Below are positions 16,820 to 27,817 of a DNA stretch of 64,000 nucleotides, piece after piece. The notes under the pieces are model-generated. The model was not told where the DNA came from, did no database searches, and saw only the letters and a list, made by a program, of their open reading frames with translations. Positions within the stretch are counted from its first letter, which is position 1. Each line of letters starts with the position of its first letter. This DNA comes from Rhodanobacter sp. DHB23 (GTDB taxonomy: Bacteria; Pseudomonadota; Gammaproteobacteria; Xanthomonadales; Rhodanobacteraceae): assembly GCF_014842975.1 (NCBI RefSeq), contig NZ_JACYXK010000029.1:248001-312000 (forward strand), in the 5' to 3' direction. The translations under genes were made by a program, and so were the position numbers.

Positions 16820-18714
16820 CGCGTTGCCGCTCCCTGCGCTGGAATGTCGACCTGTACCGCCTGGCCCGGCTTGAGTCCGGCCAGCCCCTGATCCAGCGTC
16901 ACCACCAGATCGACCACCGGCACCGCGTCCACCCGCGAGCGGCTGTGCACGGTGTTGCCGATCTCGGCGATGCGTCCGTCCAGACCGCGCTCACCGCCCC
17001 CAGAGAGCACCACGCGCACCCGCTGGCCGATCTGCGCACAATCAAGGTCACGCTCGGGCAGTGCGGCACGCACGGCCAGCGTGGAAAGGTCCGGCATCTG
17101 CGCCACCGACTGACCCATCCAGATCTGCGAGCCGACGTCCACCCTGCCGCCGCCGAAGCTGCTCTGGTGCAGCACGATGCCGTCCCGCGGAGCGGGCACC
17201 CTGAGCGAGGCCAGCGCAGCCTTCAGCTTGGCCACTTCCGCGTCTAGCTGGGTCACCTCGGCATCGGCCATGTGCTGCTCGGCGGCGCGCTCGGCGGCGG
17301 CCACACGAGCGCGCTGCTCGGTGAGCGCGTAGCGGCGCTCGGCCTTGCTGCGTGCGATCACCAGTTTGCTGTAGTCCACCCGCGCGACGTATTCCTTCGG
17401 TTGGTTCGCCTTGCGCACGGCCTTGTCGAGGTCGGCCTTGGCCTGTGCGGTGGCGAGCTCCGCCTCACGCGCACGGTCCGCCAGATCCAGCCGCAACTGT
17501 TCCTGCCTGCGCCGCTTCTCGTCGAGCTGGCCTTGCTTGGTGGTGAGGTCCTTCATTACCGTGGTGCCTTCGAACACCACGACCGGGTCGCCCTTCTTCA
17601 CTTTGGCGCCGTCGCCCGCCATCTGGGTCACGGTCATCTGCCACAGCCCGTCCACCGCCGGCGGCGAAATCGCCAGGCTGCGCTGGGCATAGATTTCTCC
17701 ATCCACTTGCAGCGGCTTGCCGCGGTGCGGCAGCCCCGTGGACTCGCGGTCGCCCGGATCGTCGAGGTCGCTGTCCAGGCGTACGCTCATACCCTGCAGC
17801 AGCGCCATGTGCAGGTCGGCTGGCAAACTCACGCCAACCTCCACGTAGCGACCATCGCCCCAGGCGCTCTTGCTGGAAGGCGCCGCCGCAATCGTGCGGA
17901 TGCGACCGATGGCATCGTGGCCCGGCAGCGCGTCGAAGTGCAGGCGCAGCGGCATGCCCGCGTGCAGGCCGGCGCTGTCGGGCTCCAGCACCCAGCCGCG
18001 CACGGCGTAGCCGCTGCCCGTACCCACCACCTCGCCCACCTCGGTGCCGGGATAACTGGACGAACCCTCTTCGTAGCGGCTACCGGCGCCGAACAGGTTG
18101 TCGAAACCATGCACCACCGTGCCGTCATGCTCGGCCCGTACCACGGCACGCGCCACCTGGCCTTGATAGAAACCCAGTGACAACTGCTGCTTGCGCAGTT
18201 CCAGCGCACCGTCCTCGCTTCGCCGCGTCACCGCGGCAGCAGCCTGCGAAGCCTCCGTCTTCTTCAATGCCAGCGCCTGTTCGGTGCGGCGCATCTCGCC
18301 CTGGTAGCGGTCGTAGTTGAGCGCGGAGATCAACGCCCTGGGGATGGCCGCGTCCACTGCGGCAGTGTCGCGTTCGGCCTGTGCATCGGCCAGCGCCAGT
18401 TCCGCATCGACCTGCTTGAGCTCGAGTTCGGCGATTTCCTTGACGTTCTTCGCCTCCGTCTGTTCAATCTGCGCCTGCAGGGTGCGCAACTGGCTCTCGG
18501 CCGGACCAGCGTCGATGCGCAGCAGCTCGTCGCCCTTGCGTACCCGGTTGCCATCGCCCACGTAGTAGCGCAGCACCACCGGCGAGCTGAGCGATGGCGG
18601 CGTATAGATGCCCTGTGCACCGTTCACCTGCACTTCGCCGGTGAACACCACGGCACCGGCCCCCGCCGGAACGAACACGAACAGCAACGCCAGGGCTTCA
18701 GGCCAACGAATCAT
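16816..18714 (-). CDS. Double-length periplasmic adaptor (two HlyD-type modules)
   Basis: 632 residues, about half as long again as a usual adaptor, with a signal peptide (ALALLFVFVPAGAGA). Module one (about 20-350) has a lipoyl half NRVRKGDELLRID, a helical hairpin and a beta-barrel part. Module two (about 350-630) repeats the pattern with GAKVKKGDPVVVFEG, a second long hairpin (residues near 400-510, rich in Ala/Lys/Glu), LRVPAPRDGIVLHQ and a second beta part with VGSQIWMGQSVAQMPDLS. It overlaps the ATPase gene by 17 bp and the next adaptor by 4 bp. An internal duplication or fusion is the simplest explanation. Confidence 0.82.
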   Translation of the reverse strand: MIRWPEALALLFVFVPAGAGAVVFTGEVQVNGAQGIYTPPSLSSPVVLRYYVGDGNRVRKGDELLRIDAGPAESQLRTLQAQIEQTEAKNVKEIAELELKQVDAELALADAQAERDTAAVDAAIPRALISALNYDRYQGEMRRTEQALALKKTEASQAAAAVTRRSEDGALELRKQQLSLGFYQGQVARAVVRAEHDGTVVHGFDNLFGAGSRYEEGSSSYPGTEVGEVVGTGSGYAVRGWVLEPDSAGLHAGMPLRLHFDALPGHDAIGRIRTIAAAPSSKSAWGDGRYVEVGVSLPADLHMALLQGMSVRLDSDLDDPGDRESTGLPHRGKPLQVDGEIYAQRSLAISPPAVDGLWQMTVTQMAGDGAKVKKGDPVVVFEGTTVMKDLTTKQGQLDEKRRRQEQLRLDLADRAREAELATAQAKADLDKAVRKANQPKEYVARVDYSKLVIARSKAERRYALTEQRARVAAAERAAEQHMADAEVTQLDAEVAKLKAALASLRVPAPRDGIVLHQSSFGGGRVDVGSQIWMGQSVAQMPDLSTLAVRAALPERDLDCAQIGQRVRVVLSGGGERGLDGRIAEIGNTVHSRSRVDAVPVVDLVVTLDQGLAGLKPGQAVQVDIPAQGAATR

Positions 18715-19372
18715 GCCCGATCCTTCCGTCGCGCAGGCCGATCTGCCGCTGCGCGCGCGCGGCGACTTCGGCGTCGTGGGTCACCATCACGATGGTCTGC
18801 CCTGCCGCATGCACTTCCGCAAGCAGGGCCAGCACATCCGCGGCACTTTTCGAATCCAGGTTGCCGGTGGGTTCGTCGGCCAGCAACAACGCGGGCTTCA
18901 TCAAGAGGGCGCGGGCGATCGCCACGCGCTGCATCTGGCCACCGGAGAGCTGGCCGGGCCGGTGCACAAGATGCCGCTCCAGCCCCATACGGGCGAGCAG
19001 CATGCGCGCGCGTTCTTCCAGTCCCTCGTCAGGGCCGCGCAGAAAACGGCGCGGCAGCAGCACGTTTTCCAGCACACTGAGCCGGGGCAGCAGATGGAAG
19101 GCCTGGAACACGAAACCGATGCGCCGATTGCGGAAATCGCTGGCGCGTTCGTCATCGAAGGTGGAAACATCGACGCCATCGAGTAGATAGCGCCCATGAT
19201 CGGGACGGTCCAGGCAGCCGAGCATGTTGAGCAAGGTCGATTTACCCGAACCAGATGGCCCAACGATGGCCACAAACTGGCCCCGCGGTACGTTCAAATT
19301 TATTCCATCAAGTGCAGAGATGGCTTGCCCACCTACCCGATAATGGCGGGTCAACTCATCCATGTTGACCAT
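18698..19372 (-). CDS. ABC transporter ATP-binding protein, MacB/LolD type
   Basis: 224 residues with Walker A GPSGSGKST, Q-loop, signature LSGGQMQR, Walker B LLLADEPTGNLD and H-loop THD; the ADEPTGNLDS sequence is typical of the MacB/LolD/FtsE group. The start at 19372 follows CGAGGTGATTGA; a near-identical TTTGCAnCGAGGT block lies just upstream, giving a duplicated Shine-Dalgarno-like leader. It is the first gene of the operon ATPase, double adaptor, adaptor, permease. It lies 399 bp downstream of a small secreted peptide gene on the same strand. Confidence 0.93.
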   Translation of the reverse strand: MVNMDELTRHYRVGGQAISALDGINLNVPRGQFVAIVGPSGSGKSTLLNMLGCLDRPDHGRYLLDGVDVSTFDDERASDFRNRRIGFVFQAFHLLPRLSVLENVLLPRRFLRGPDEGLEERARMLLARMGLERHLVHRPGQLSGGQMQRVAIARALLMKPALLLADEPTGNLDSKSAADVLALLAEVHAAGQTIVMVTHDAEVAARAQRQIGLRDGRIGHDSLA

Positions 19373-19738
19373 TCAATCACCTCGATGCAAATTGATTACC
19401 TCGGTGCAAAACCTTTGCCATTTACAAAAACACACCAAAACCAGGGTAATTTAAAGCTCGCAATCATCTATATCTGCACCTCAAAAAAATGGAAACTCTA
19501 TTGTGCGATCGACACAGGCCATTCGATGAGAAGTAGTAGAAGTCCACCCTTTGCCGATAAATACGAAAACTTGATCGCGTCAGTTAATGGTTAAAGTAGT
19601 AGAGCCAGATATATGTTGCGTGAATAGGACGCAATATAACTTATAAAAACTTAGCAGATCCCAAGAACTCTGTGCCTATAACAAAAAATATAGCCCAAGC
19701 TTTGGATAAGCTGAATTTCATCTATGATCAATCAGTTA
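19373..19738 (-). other. AT-rich leader region of the exporter operon
   Basis: About 365 bp clearly richer in A+T than the flanking genes, with no supportable gene. It contains the promoter or leader of the exporter operon, including the repeated TTTGCAnCGAGGT blocks within 40 bp of the ATPase start. The base composition is unlike the rest of the window and suggests acquired DNA. Confidence 0.5.
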
Positions 19739-19760
19739 CCCCGCCCTATAAAGGGCGGGG
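19739..19760 (-). terminator. Hairpin just after peptide gene 1
   Basis: CCCCGCCCT pairs with AGGGCGGGG around a 4-nt loop, 11 bp after the stop of the peptide gene. There is no clear U-run, so it may attenuate rather than fully stop transcription, allowing partial read-through into the exporter operon. Confidence 0.45.
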
Positions 19761-19771
19761 CATGAGTAACA

Positions 19772-20029
19772 CTATGGACCATAAGGATAGGGATTCGGGT
19801 TGTAGGGAAAGCACTTGGTGACTTGCTCGGTGAAATATGCAGTCGTTGTACCCGACCGAACGTTGGCGCCAGTGCAATAAATTGCCTCCTGCCCCACCTG
19901 CACAGTCTTCGCAGCACTTGAATAGTAAGTGATAATAATTTGCTCTGAAGGCGCAGCTAAAGCTACCGCGCTTACTGACATGACGGACACACCAAGCAAT
20001 CCTGCAATAAAAGTACGATCAATCTTCAT
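19772..20029 (-). CDS. Small secreted Cys-pair peptide 1 (DUF6289-like)
   Basis: 85 residues from ATG 20029 with GGGAGAG upstream. A Sec signal peptide (MKIDRTFIAGLLGVSVMSVS, cleavage after ALA near residue 25) leaves a mature part of about 60 residues with ITYYSSAAKTVQVG, one Cys in AIYCTG, RSGTTTAYF, a second Cys in VTKCF, and a Pro/Tyr-rich tail NPNPYPYGP. The same layout is seen in the peptide at 20941-21225. It resembles small DUF6289-type proteins (from memory). The two Cys could form a disulfide in the periplasm. A same-strand MacAB-like exporter operon follows; export of the mature peptide by it is an inference. Confidence 0.8.
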   Translation of the reverse strand: MKIDRTFIAGLLGVSVMSVSAVALAAPSEQIIITYYSSAAKTVQVGQEAIYCTGANVRSGTTTAYFTEQVTKCFPYNPNPYPYGP

Positions 20030-20067
20030 ACTAGTCTCTCCCTACGCAGCCATTTAGCTGCCCCTCT

Positions 20068-20096
20068 TTAATATCACCGAACGCGGATCCCCACAA
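20068..20096 (-). promoter_or_regulatory. Sigma-70-like promoter for peptide gene 1
   Basis: On the minus strand TTGTGG (complement of 20091-20096) is separated by 17 bp from TATTAA (complement of 20068-20073), about 40 bp before the start codon. The transcript leader would hold a GCAGC/GCTGC hairpin and a GGGAG ribosome-binding site. Confidence 0.4.
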
Positions 20097-20220
20097 GAGG
20101 GATTTTGACTTGTCACATGATCGAAGCAAGATTGTTTGTGACTAGATCTTGAACTTCACCAAAGCGCATCTACATAAACGAACTGCGAGCATACCTTCAG
20201 GACGAAATAGGAAGCTGCAC

Positions 20221-20251
20221 GATGGCAGGCCCTTTTAAAGGGCCTGCCATC
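20221..20251. terminator. Perfect 15-bp-arm hairpin
   Basis: GATGGCAGGCCCTTT and AAAGGGCCTGCCATC are perfect inverted arms around one T. The gap 20030-20390 has no gene that I can support; this hairpin resembles the one after peptide gene 1 and may be the terminator of a lost gene. Confidence 0.4.
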
Positions 20252-20390
20252 AATCGACATCGCAAAGCCTACGACATGATTCCGAGTACAGCCGTCAACC
20301 GAAATAGCTAAACTTGAAAATATTTCGGCAAAAATTTTATCAGCCTAATCAGCTCAATCGTAGTAGACAAGGTTATATATTAGTGAATCA

Positions 20391-20690
20391 GGTAACCATC
20401 CCCCGGCAGAGCCGGGGCTTTTGGATGTGAGCCGCTCAAAGCAGCTGCGGGGGCGCTAACGCCCCCCTGGGTCGGCGCCACCTTGCGGTGGCTGGGCTAA
20501 CGCAAGAGTTCCAGCTGATCGAGTCGATCATCCTCCTTCTCCTGATTCTGGATATACGCTCGAATCACTTCTTCATCTCGCCCTACCGTCGACACGAAGT
20601 AGCCCCGCGCCCAGAAATGTTGCCCTACGAAGTTTCGCTTCCGCTCCGCATGGACCCGTGCAAGATGGATCGCACTCTTTCCTTCCTGAT
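20391..20690 (-). mobile_element. IS200/IS605-family relic (right end and 3' part of tnpA)
   Basis: The 3' part of an IS200-type transposase gene is followed on the minus strand by stacked hairpins typical of such right ends: GCCACC/GGTGGC (20477-20492), GGGGGCGC/GCGCCCCC-like (about 20449-20467) and CCCCGGC/GCCGGGG (20401-20417) close to the tip. The left half of the element is missing, so it is immobile unless a transposase acts in trans. It lies between the two small peptide genes. Confidence 0.7.
20497..20688 (-). pseudogene. tnpA: Truncated IS200-type transposase (TnpA, C-terminal part)
   Basis: About 60 codons ending at TAG 20497 read GKSAIHLARVHAERKRN, then FVGQHFWARGYFVSTVGRDE and VIRAYIQNQEKEDDRLDQLE, a close match to the C-terminus of IS200/IS605 Y1 transposases including the helix with the catalytic-Tyr region's downstream part. 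The HUH motif and the N-terminal 90 or so residues are absent; the frame runs into a perfect palindrome at 20683-20736 instead. Confidence 0.8.
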
Positions 20691-20736
20691 TCCCCACCTG
20701 TCGCATCACAGGATGCGACAGGTGGGGAATCAGGAA
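20683..20736. repeat. Perfect palindrome, 25-bp arms
   Basis: Arms 20683-20707 and 20712-20736 are exact reverse complements around the 4-nt loop ACAG. It forms the breakpoint of the truncated transposase gene. Perfect arms of this length are unstable over time, so the structure is recent or selected. It may be an inverted-repair scar. Confidence 0.85.
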
Positions 20737-20763
20737 ATGGCTTATGACTCACATTGACCCACA

Positions 20764-20802
20764 GTAATGCGTCTTTTCGATTTTATCGAAAAGACGCATT
20801 AC
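20764..20802. repeat. Perfect palindrome, 18-bp arms
   Basis: GTAATGCGTCTTTTCGAT and its exact complement flank a TTT loop, 139 bp downstream of peptide gene 2 and 28 bp from the 25-bp-arm palindrome. It could act as a terminator for peptide gene 2; no classic U-run follows. Confidence 0.8.
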
Positions 20803-20940
20803 ACCAGATGACGTGACGCCTGCATAAAACGAAAGAAAGCCAATAGCGGATCTTGCAATCAAGAGGCCAAATTTTTCAAAGAGCAATCGGCCTAGCTATT
20901 GAGCCTGCAAGCGGCATGGCACTCGCAGCCACTCCCGTTA

Positions 20941-21225
20941 TTACGGCATGGGCGCGTATGGATCCGGAGGCAGACCCCACCCACCACCACACGTGGTATG
21001 CACTTCAGGCCCAGCGAATGCCGTCGTCTGCCCCCAGCTCACCGGCATGCCAGTGCTACACGAGATGCCAAAAGCGCCAACCATCGTCGTATGCGAGGCA
21101 TCACTGTAATACGGAGTATAAAACCCACCGCCAGGCTTAGCCGCAGCCAATGCGGTGCCAATTCCAGCGAAAATCAATCCAGTCACCGCTGCTGCACATG
21201 CAAAATGCCTAGTACGAAATTTCAT
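20941..21225 (-). CDS. Small secreted Cys-pair peptide 2 (DUF6289-like)
   Basis: 94 residues from ATG 21225, with CGGAGAG upstream; longer in-frame starts have no ribosome-binding site. The signal peptide (MKFRTRHFACAAAV core, ALA cleavage near residue 28) precedes a mature part with TPYYSDASHTTMVG, a Cys in GISCST, WGQTTAFAG, a second Cys in VHTTCG and a Pro-rich end PPDPYAPMP. Order and spacing (YYSxA, VG, C, TTA-aromatic, C, P-rich tail) match peptide 1, so the two are diverged paralogues. The stop is TAA 20941. Confidence 0.78.
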   Translation of the reverse strand: MKFRTRHFACAAAVTGLIFAGIGTALAAAKPGGGFYTPYYSDASHTTMVGAFGISCSTGMPVSWGQTTAFAGPEVHTTCGGGWGLPPDPYAPMP

Positions 21226-21466
21226 TTTTCTCTCCGTGTAATTTATAAATCCAAAGCAAAAATAAAATGAACACTTCGAAATGCACACGCATGAACAGTG
21301 TGCCTAGGTGAAGCTAAATGAATCCGTCCAACCTGTCAACTTCAGGCCAAAGTACAACGATCACGCATAAAATTGCACCCGCGAATCATTCGAAACCACC
21401 TGCTTTAATTACCCAATTGCATTGTCCAACCATTCTCATACCGCATGAATTTGCGGCGCAAAAATA

Positions 21467-24475
<3,009 letters not shown>

Positions 24476-24524
24476 GCGCCCCGTGGCGACGACCAAAACG
24501 CCGAGCTTAGCAGGCGGATCGGGC

Positions 24525-24598
24525 AGGAGCGCACCCTGTGCGCGATGGCCTTGCGCTTCGATCGGAGCACGAGGCCATCGCGCACAGGGTGTGCTCCT
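24525..24598. repeat. Palindromic repeat, family AGGAGCGCACCCTGTGCGCG
   Basis: 27-bp arms with a single mismatch begin AGGAGCGCACCCTGTGCG and end CGCACAGGGTGTGCTCCT. A second copy lies at 52445-52515. It sits between the SNF2 and gpsA genes and is a REP-type intergenic element. Confidence 0.85.
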
Positions 24599-24625
24599 AT
24601 GGCGGCATTCCGGGTGCGGGGGCGG

Positions 24626-25651
24626 TCAGGCGTTGCCGAACAGGCCGTGCGGGTATTCGGGCTTCTGCTCGCGCGCCATCAGCATCCTCAGGCCTTCGGC
24701 GGGCGTGACCTCGCCGTGCAGCACGGCGCGCACGCCGGCGCTGATCGGCAGGTCCAGCGCGTGCTGGTCGGCCAGTCGCGCCACTTCGTCGGCGGCGAGC
24801 ACGCTTTCCACCACCTGGCCGATCTGGCGCACCGCCTCGTCGATCGCGATGCCCTTGCCCAGCGCCAGGCCCAGCCGGCGGTTGCGCGAGAGATCGCCGG
24901 TGCAGGTGAGCACCAGGTCGCCCAGGCCCGAGAGGCCGATCAGGGTTTCCGGCCGCGCGCCCAGCGCCACGCCGAGGCGCAGCATCTCGTTCATGCCGCG
25001 GGTGATCAGGCCGGCGCGGGCATTGAGGCCCAGTGCCATGCCGTCGGCGATGCCGGTGGCTACCGCCAGCACGTTCTTCATCGCACCGCCGAGTTCGGCG
25101 CCCAGCATGTCGCCGCCGGTGTAGGCGCGCAGGTTGGGCGCATGCAGCAGGTTGGCGACGCGCTGCGCGCAGGCGGCGTCTTCCGAATGCACGGTGACCG
25201 CGCTGGGCAGGCCGGCCGCGACTTCCCTGGCGAACGAAGGACCGGTGATGACCGCCGCCGGATGGCCCGGCAGGCGCTGTGCCACCAGCTCGTGCAGGAA
25301 ACGCCCGGTGCCCGGCTCGAAACCCTTGGTGGCCCAGGCCAGCGTGGCGCCGGGCGCCAGCAGCGGCGCCACGTCATCCAGCATCGCGGCGAAGGCGTGG
25401 CTGGGCACCACCAGCAGTACCACGGCGGCGTCGCGCACAGCCGTGGCCAGATCCGGCTCGTAGCCCAGCACCGCCGGCAACTCGATGCCCGGCAGGTAGC
25501 GCTGGTTGCAGCGCGCGGCGGCCATCGCCGCCAGCGCGTCCGGGTCGCGGCCCCACAGCCGCGTCGGCACGCCGTTGCGCGCCGTCAATGCGGCCAGCGC
25601 GGTGCCCCAGGAACCGGCACCGAGTACCGCCAGGGTCGGATGCTGCGTCAT
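24626..25651 (-). CDS. gpsA: NAD(P)H-dependent glycerol-3-phosphate dehydrogenase
   Basis: 341 residues, normal for GpsA. It has the N-terminal dinucleotide motif [17 protein letters not shown], the conserved [37 protein letters not shown] (catalytic Lys region) and [17 protein letters not shown]. It reduces dihydroxyacetone phosphate to sn-glycerol 3-phosphate for phospholipid synthesis in the cytoplasm; PlsB, which uses the product, is at 52.6 kb. It lies downstream of secB as in E. coli, but here a 268-bp MITE-like element separates the two genes. Confidence 0.97.
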   Translation of the reverse strand: MTQHPTLAVLGAGSWGTALAALTARNGVPTRLWGRDPDALAAMAAARCNQRYLPGIELPAVLGYEPDLATAVRDAAVVLLVVPSHAFAAMLDDVAPLLAPGATLAWATKGFEPGTGRFLHELVAQRLPGHPAAVITGPSFAREVAAGLPSAVTVHSEDAACAQRVANLLHAPNLRAYTGGDMLGAELGGAMKNVLAVATGIADGMALGLNARAGLITRGMNEMLRLGVALGARPETLIGLSGLGDLVLTCTGDLSRNRRLGLALGKGIAIDEAVRQIGQVVESVLAADEVARLADQHALDLPISAGVRAVLHGEVTPAEGLRMLMAREQKPEYPHGLFGNA

Positions 25652-25657
25652 GCGGCC

Positions 25658-25925
25658 AGAGCCTGCTCATGGCCTCCAAGTGCCTCGCGCCGGGAGCTGT
25701 TTGCGCGCAGGCCAAGGAAGAAGGAGGGAGTGGACGTCCGTCCACGACCGAGTGATGACGCCGGCATGCGGGCAAACAGACCCGGCCCTGCGGGTTGCCA
25801 TCGAGTGGCCGCCATGCGGCAGCACGCGGCTTGGCCTGACGGCCAGTCAGGCGCTGCGCCACGCACTACCACCTGACGGCCATTCGGTGGCAACGCGAGG
25901 TACTTGGAGACCATGAACAGGCTCT
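25658..25925. repeat. MITE-like element, full copy A
   Basis: 268 bp with 32-bp imperfect terminal inverted repeats (left 25658-25689, right 25894-25925) beginning AGAGCC. A second copy of exactly 268 bp lies at 32324-32591 and a truncated one near 31379. It encodes no transposase. It fills the gpsA-secB gap to the base: its last T is the first base of the complement of the secB stop codon, and gpsA starts 7 bp beyond the left end. Confidence 0.85.
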
Positions 25926-26434
25926 TAGCTGTTGAGCTGGAACGGCGCGTCCCCGCCGGCCATGCGGCGCTGCTGTTCGGCGTACAGGGCGTCGAAGTTG
26001 ATCGGCTGCAGCAGGAACGGCGGGAAGCCGCCCTCCAGCACCATCGAGGAGATCACCTGGCGCGCATACGGGAACAGCAGGTTCGGGCAGTAGCTGCCGA
26101 TCACCCCGGAGAGCTCCTCGGCACCGAAGCCGGCGATGCCGAACAGGCCGGCCTGCTCCACCTCGGCGAGGTAGGCGGTGCGCTCGCCCAGCGTGCAGGT
26201 GAGGGTGACGCTGAGCACCACCTCGTACAGGCCGTTGCCCAGGTCCATGGCCTTGTGGCCCAGGTTCAGCTGCACCTGCGGCGCGACCTGGTCGGACTCG
26301 CCGGAAAACTCCTGGAAGATCTGCGGCGCGCCCGGCACCTCGAAGGAGACGTCCTTCACGTAGATCTTCTGCAGCACCAGCTGCGGCATGCCGCCCTGCG
26401 CGCTGGCCTGGCCGTTGGAGGCGACTTCTGCCAT
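25925..26434 (-). CDS. secB: Protein-export chaperone SecB
   Basis: 169 residues from ATG 26434 with CGAGGA upstream. SecB features include [65 protein letters not shown], then [33 protein letters not shown] in shorter blocks, and the [10 protein letters not shown] helix. The tetramer holds unfolded preproteins and hands them to SecA. It precedes gpsA in the usual gammaproteobacterial order. Confidence 0.97.
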   Translation of the reverse strand: MAEVASNGQASAQGGMPQLVLQKIYVKDVSFEVPGAPQIFQEFSGESDQVAPQVQLNLGHKAMDLGNGLYEVVLSVTLTCTLGERTAYLAEVEQAGLFGIAGFGAEELSGVIGSYCPNLLFPYARQVISSMVLEGGFPPFLLQPINFDALYAEQQRRMAGGDAPFQLNS

Positions 26435-26714
26435 GGGAATCCTCGATCTGTCTGGCGTCAAAAGAGGCCGATTGTTTCATACCTGCCGGCCGCGTGCACC
26501 CGCGCCGGGCCTGGCGGATTGCGCACCAGCCTGTTTTTGCTGGATAATGCGCGGCTCACCACGCCGACCCGACCCGTTCGGGGAGCCCGCCACGCGATGC
26601 GGGCCTCGCGGCGCAGCGAGCGCAACACCCTCCAGCATCGCGTGGCGCAATGGCGCCGCTGGGCCGATGTCGCCCTGGCCAACGGGCGGTCAACAGAACA
26701 TTACGGAGCTCATC

Positions 26715-26951
26715 ATGGCCCGCATTTGCCAAGTCACCAAGAAAGGTGTGCAGACCGGCAACAACGTCTCGCACGCGAACAACAAGACCCGCCGCCGCTG
26801 GCTGCCGAACCTGCACGAGCGTCGCTTCTGGGTCGCCAGCGAGAACCGCTGGGTCAAGCTGCGCGTTTCCAACCACGCGCTGCGCACCATCGACAAGAAG
26901 GGCATCGAGGCCGTGATCGCCGAGCTGCGTGCCCGCGGTGAGAAGGTCTAA
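26715..26951 (+). CDS. rpmB: 50S ribosomal protein L28
   Basis: 78 residues from ATG 26715, with GGAG 8 bp upstream. [20 protein letters not shown], the [18 protein letters not shown] segment and the C-terminal [15 protein letters not shown] are diagnostic of L28. It is followed after 11 bp by rpmG, the standard pair. Confidence 0.98.
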   Translation: MARICQVTKKGVQTGNNVSHANNKTRRRWLPNLHERRFWVASENRWVKLRVSNHALRTIDKKGIEAVIAELRARGEKV

Positions 26952-26962
26952 GGAGAACAGTC

Positions 26963-27130
26963 ATGGCTAAGGGTGCAAACGACAAGATCCGCCTGATTTC
27001 TTCGGCCGGTACCGGCCACTTCTACACCACGCAGAAGAACAAGAAGAACACGCCGGAAAAGTTCGAGTTCAAGAAGTACGATCCGGTCGTGCGCAAGCAC
27101 GTGATCTACAAGGAAGGCAAGATCAAGTGA
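26963..27130 (+). CDS. rpmG: 50S ribosomal protein L33
   Basis: 55 residues ([20 protein letters not shown], then [20 protein letters not shown] and [15 protein letters not shown]). It has no Cys, so it is the zinc-independent form of L33 found in E. coli. AAGGAGAACAGTC precedes the ATG. It shares a transcript with rpmB that ends at the hairpin near 27205. Confidence 0.98.
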   Translation: MAKGANDKIRLISSAGTGHFYTTQKNKKNTPEKFEFKKYDPVVRKHVIYKEGKIK

Positions 27131-27192
27131 CGTCATGGCCCACGCGCGCAGCGCGTGGCCTGCCATGACGTCATCCCGGCGAAAGCCGGACA
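27131..27192. repeat. Dyad plus truncated REP-like repeat after rpmG
   Basis: CGTCATGGC at 27131 pairs with GCCATGACG ending at 27170, with CACGCG/CGCGTG inside. It runs into GTCATCCCGGCGAAAGCCGG, the end motif of the REP family seen at 98-206. Confidence 0.6.
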
Positions 27193-27204
27193 AGCGCGAT
27201 ACGC

Positions 27205-27232
27205 AAAAACCCGCCTTCATGGCGGGTTTTTT
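27205..27232 (+). terminator. Intrinsic terminator of rpmB-rpmG
   Basis: AAAAACCCGCC and GGCGGGTTTTTT form a stem around TTCAT, followed by a T-run. It lies 75 bp after the rpmG stop codon. Confidence 0.9.
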
Positions 27233-27268
27233 CTTGCCCCGTTCAACCACCCCCACGAAGATGGCTCC

Positions 27269-27817
27269 ATGCCATCGACCACCGCCCTGTTCCGCACCCT
27301 GCTGCCACCCGCCGATTGGCCGCAACTGGCACCCACCGTGCAACGCATGCACGCCGAAGGCCGCATCGTCCAGGCCAGCGGCGAAGCCGATGTCGCAGGC
27401 GAAACACACCTCCCTGCCCGACTGCTGCGCCGGCTGCTGACCCTGCCCGAACCGGGCGCGGGGCAAGCCATCACGGTCACCATCGAGCGCCACCCGACGC
27501 ACGAACGCTGGAGTCGCCACTTCCTCCGCAGCCAGATGCACTCGACGCTGCGCGCCGGCCACGACGGCCAGCTGCACGAACGGCTCGGCCCCGTCACCCT
27601 GCACTTCGCCCTGCACCGCGACGGCGACGCCATCGAATGGCAGCTGCAAGGCGTGCGCCTGCTCGGCATGCCGTTGCCGCGCGCCCTCTGCGGCACCGTG
27701 CTGTCGCGCAGCGGCATGCGCGACGGACGCTACGCCTTCGACATCGACACGCGCCTGCCAGGGATCGGCCGACTGATCGCCTACCGCGGCTGGCTGGAGA
27801 TCGACCATGTCGCCTGA
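27269..27817 (+). CDS. DUF4166-type protein
   Basis: 182 residues from ATG 27269. It has no signal peptide. The ending VLSRSGMRDGRYAFDIDTRL then PGIGRLIAYRGWLEID matches the DUF4166 C-terminal pattern (from memory), in which a YRGWL motif closes the domain. DUF4166 occurs either alone or fused to a saccharopine-dehydrogenase-like NADP-binding domain. Here a separate protein of that kind is encoded convergently at 28210-29328, supporting a joint role. It overlaps the DCC gene by 11 bp. Biochemical function is unknown. Confidence 0.7.
   Translation: MPSTTALFRTLLPPADWPQLAPTVQRMHAEGRIVQASGEADVAGETHLPARLLRRLLTLPEPGAGQAITVTIERHPTHERWSRHFLRSQMHSTLRAGHDGQLHERLGPVTLHFALHRDGDAIEWQLQGVRLLGMPLPRALCGTVLSRSGMRDGRYAFDIDTRLPGIGRLIAYRGWLEIDHVA

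Noticed and set aside
20030-20390. A third small secreted peptide gene in the gap
   Set aside because: I scanned the minus strand for the YYSxA and Cys-pair pattern and found stop codons in each frame; only a hairpin remains.
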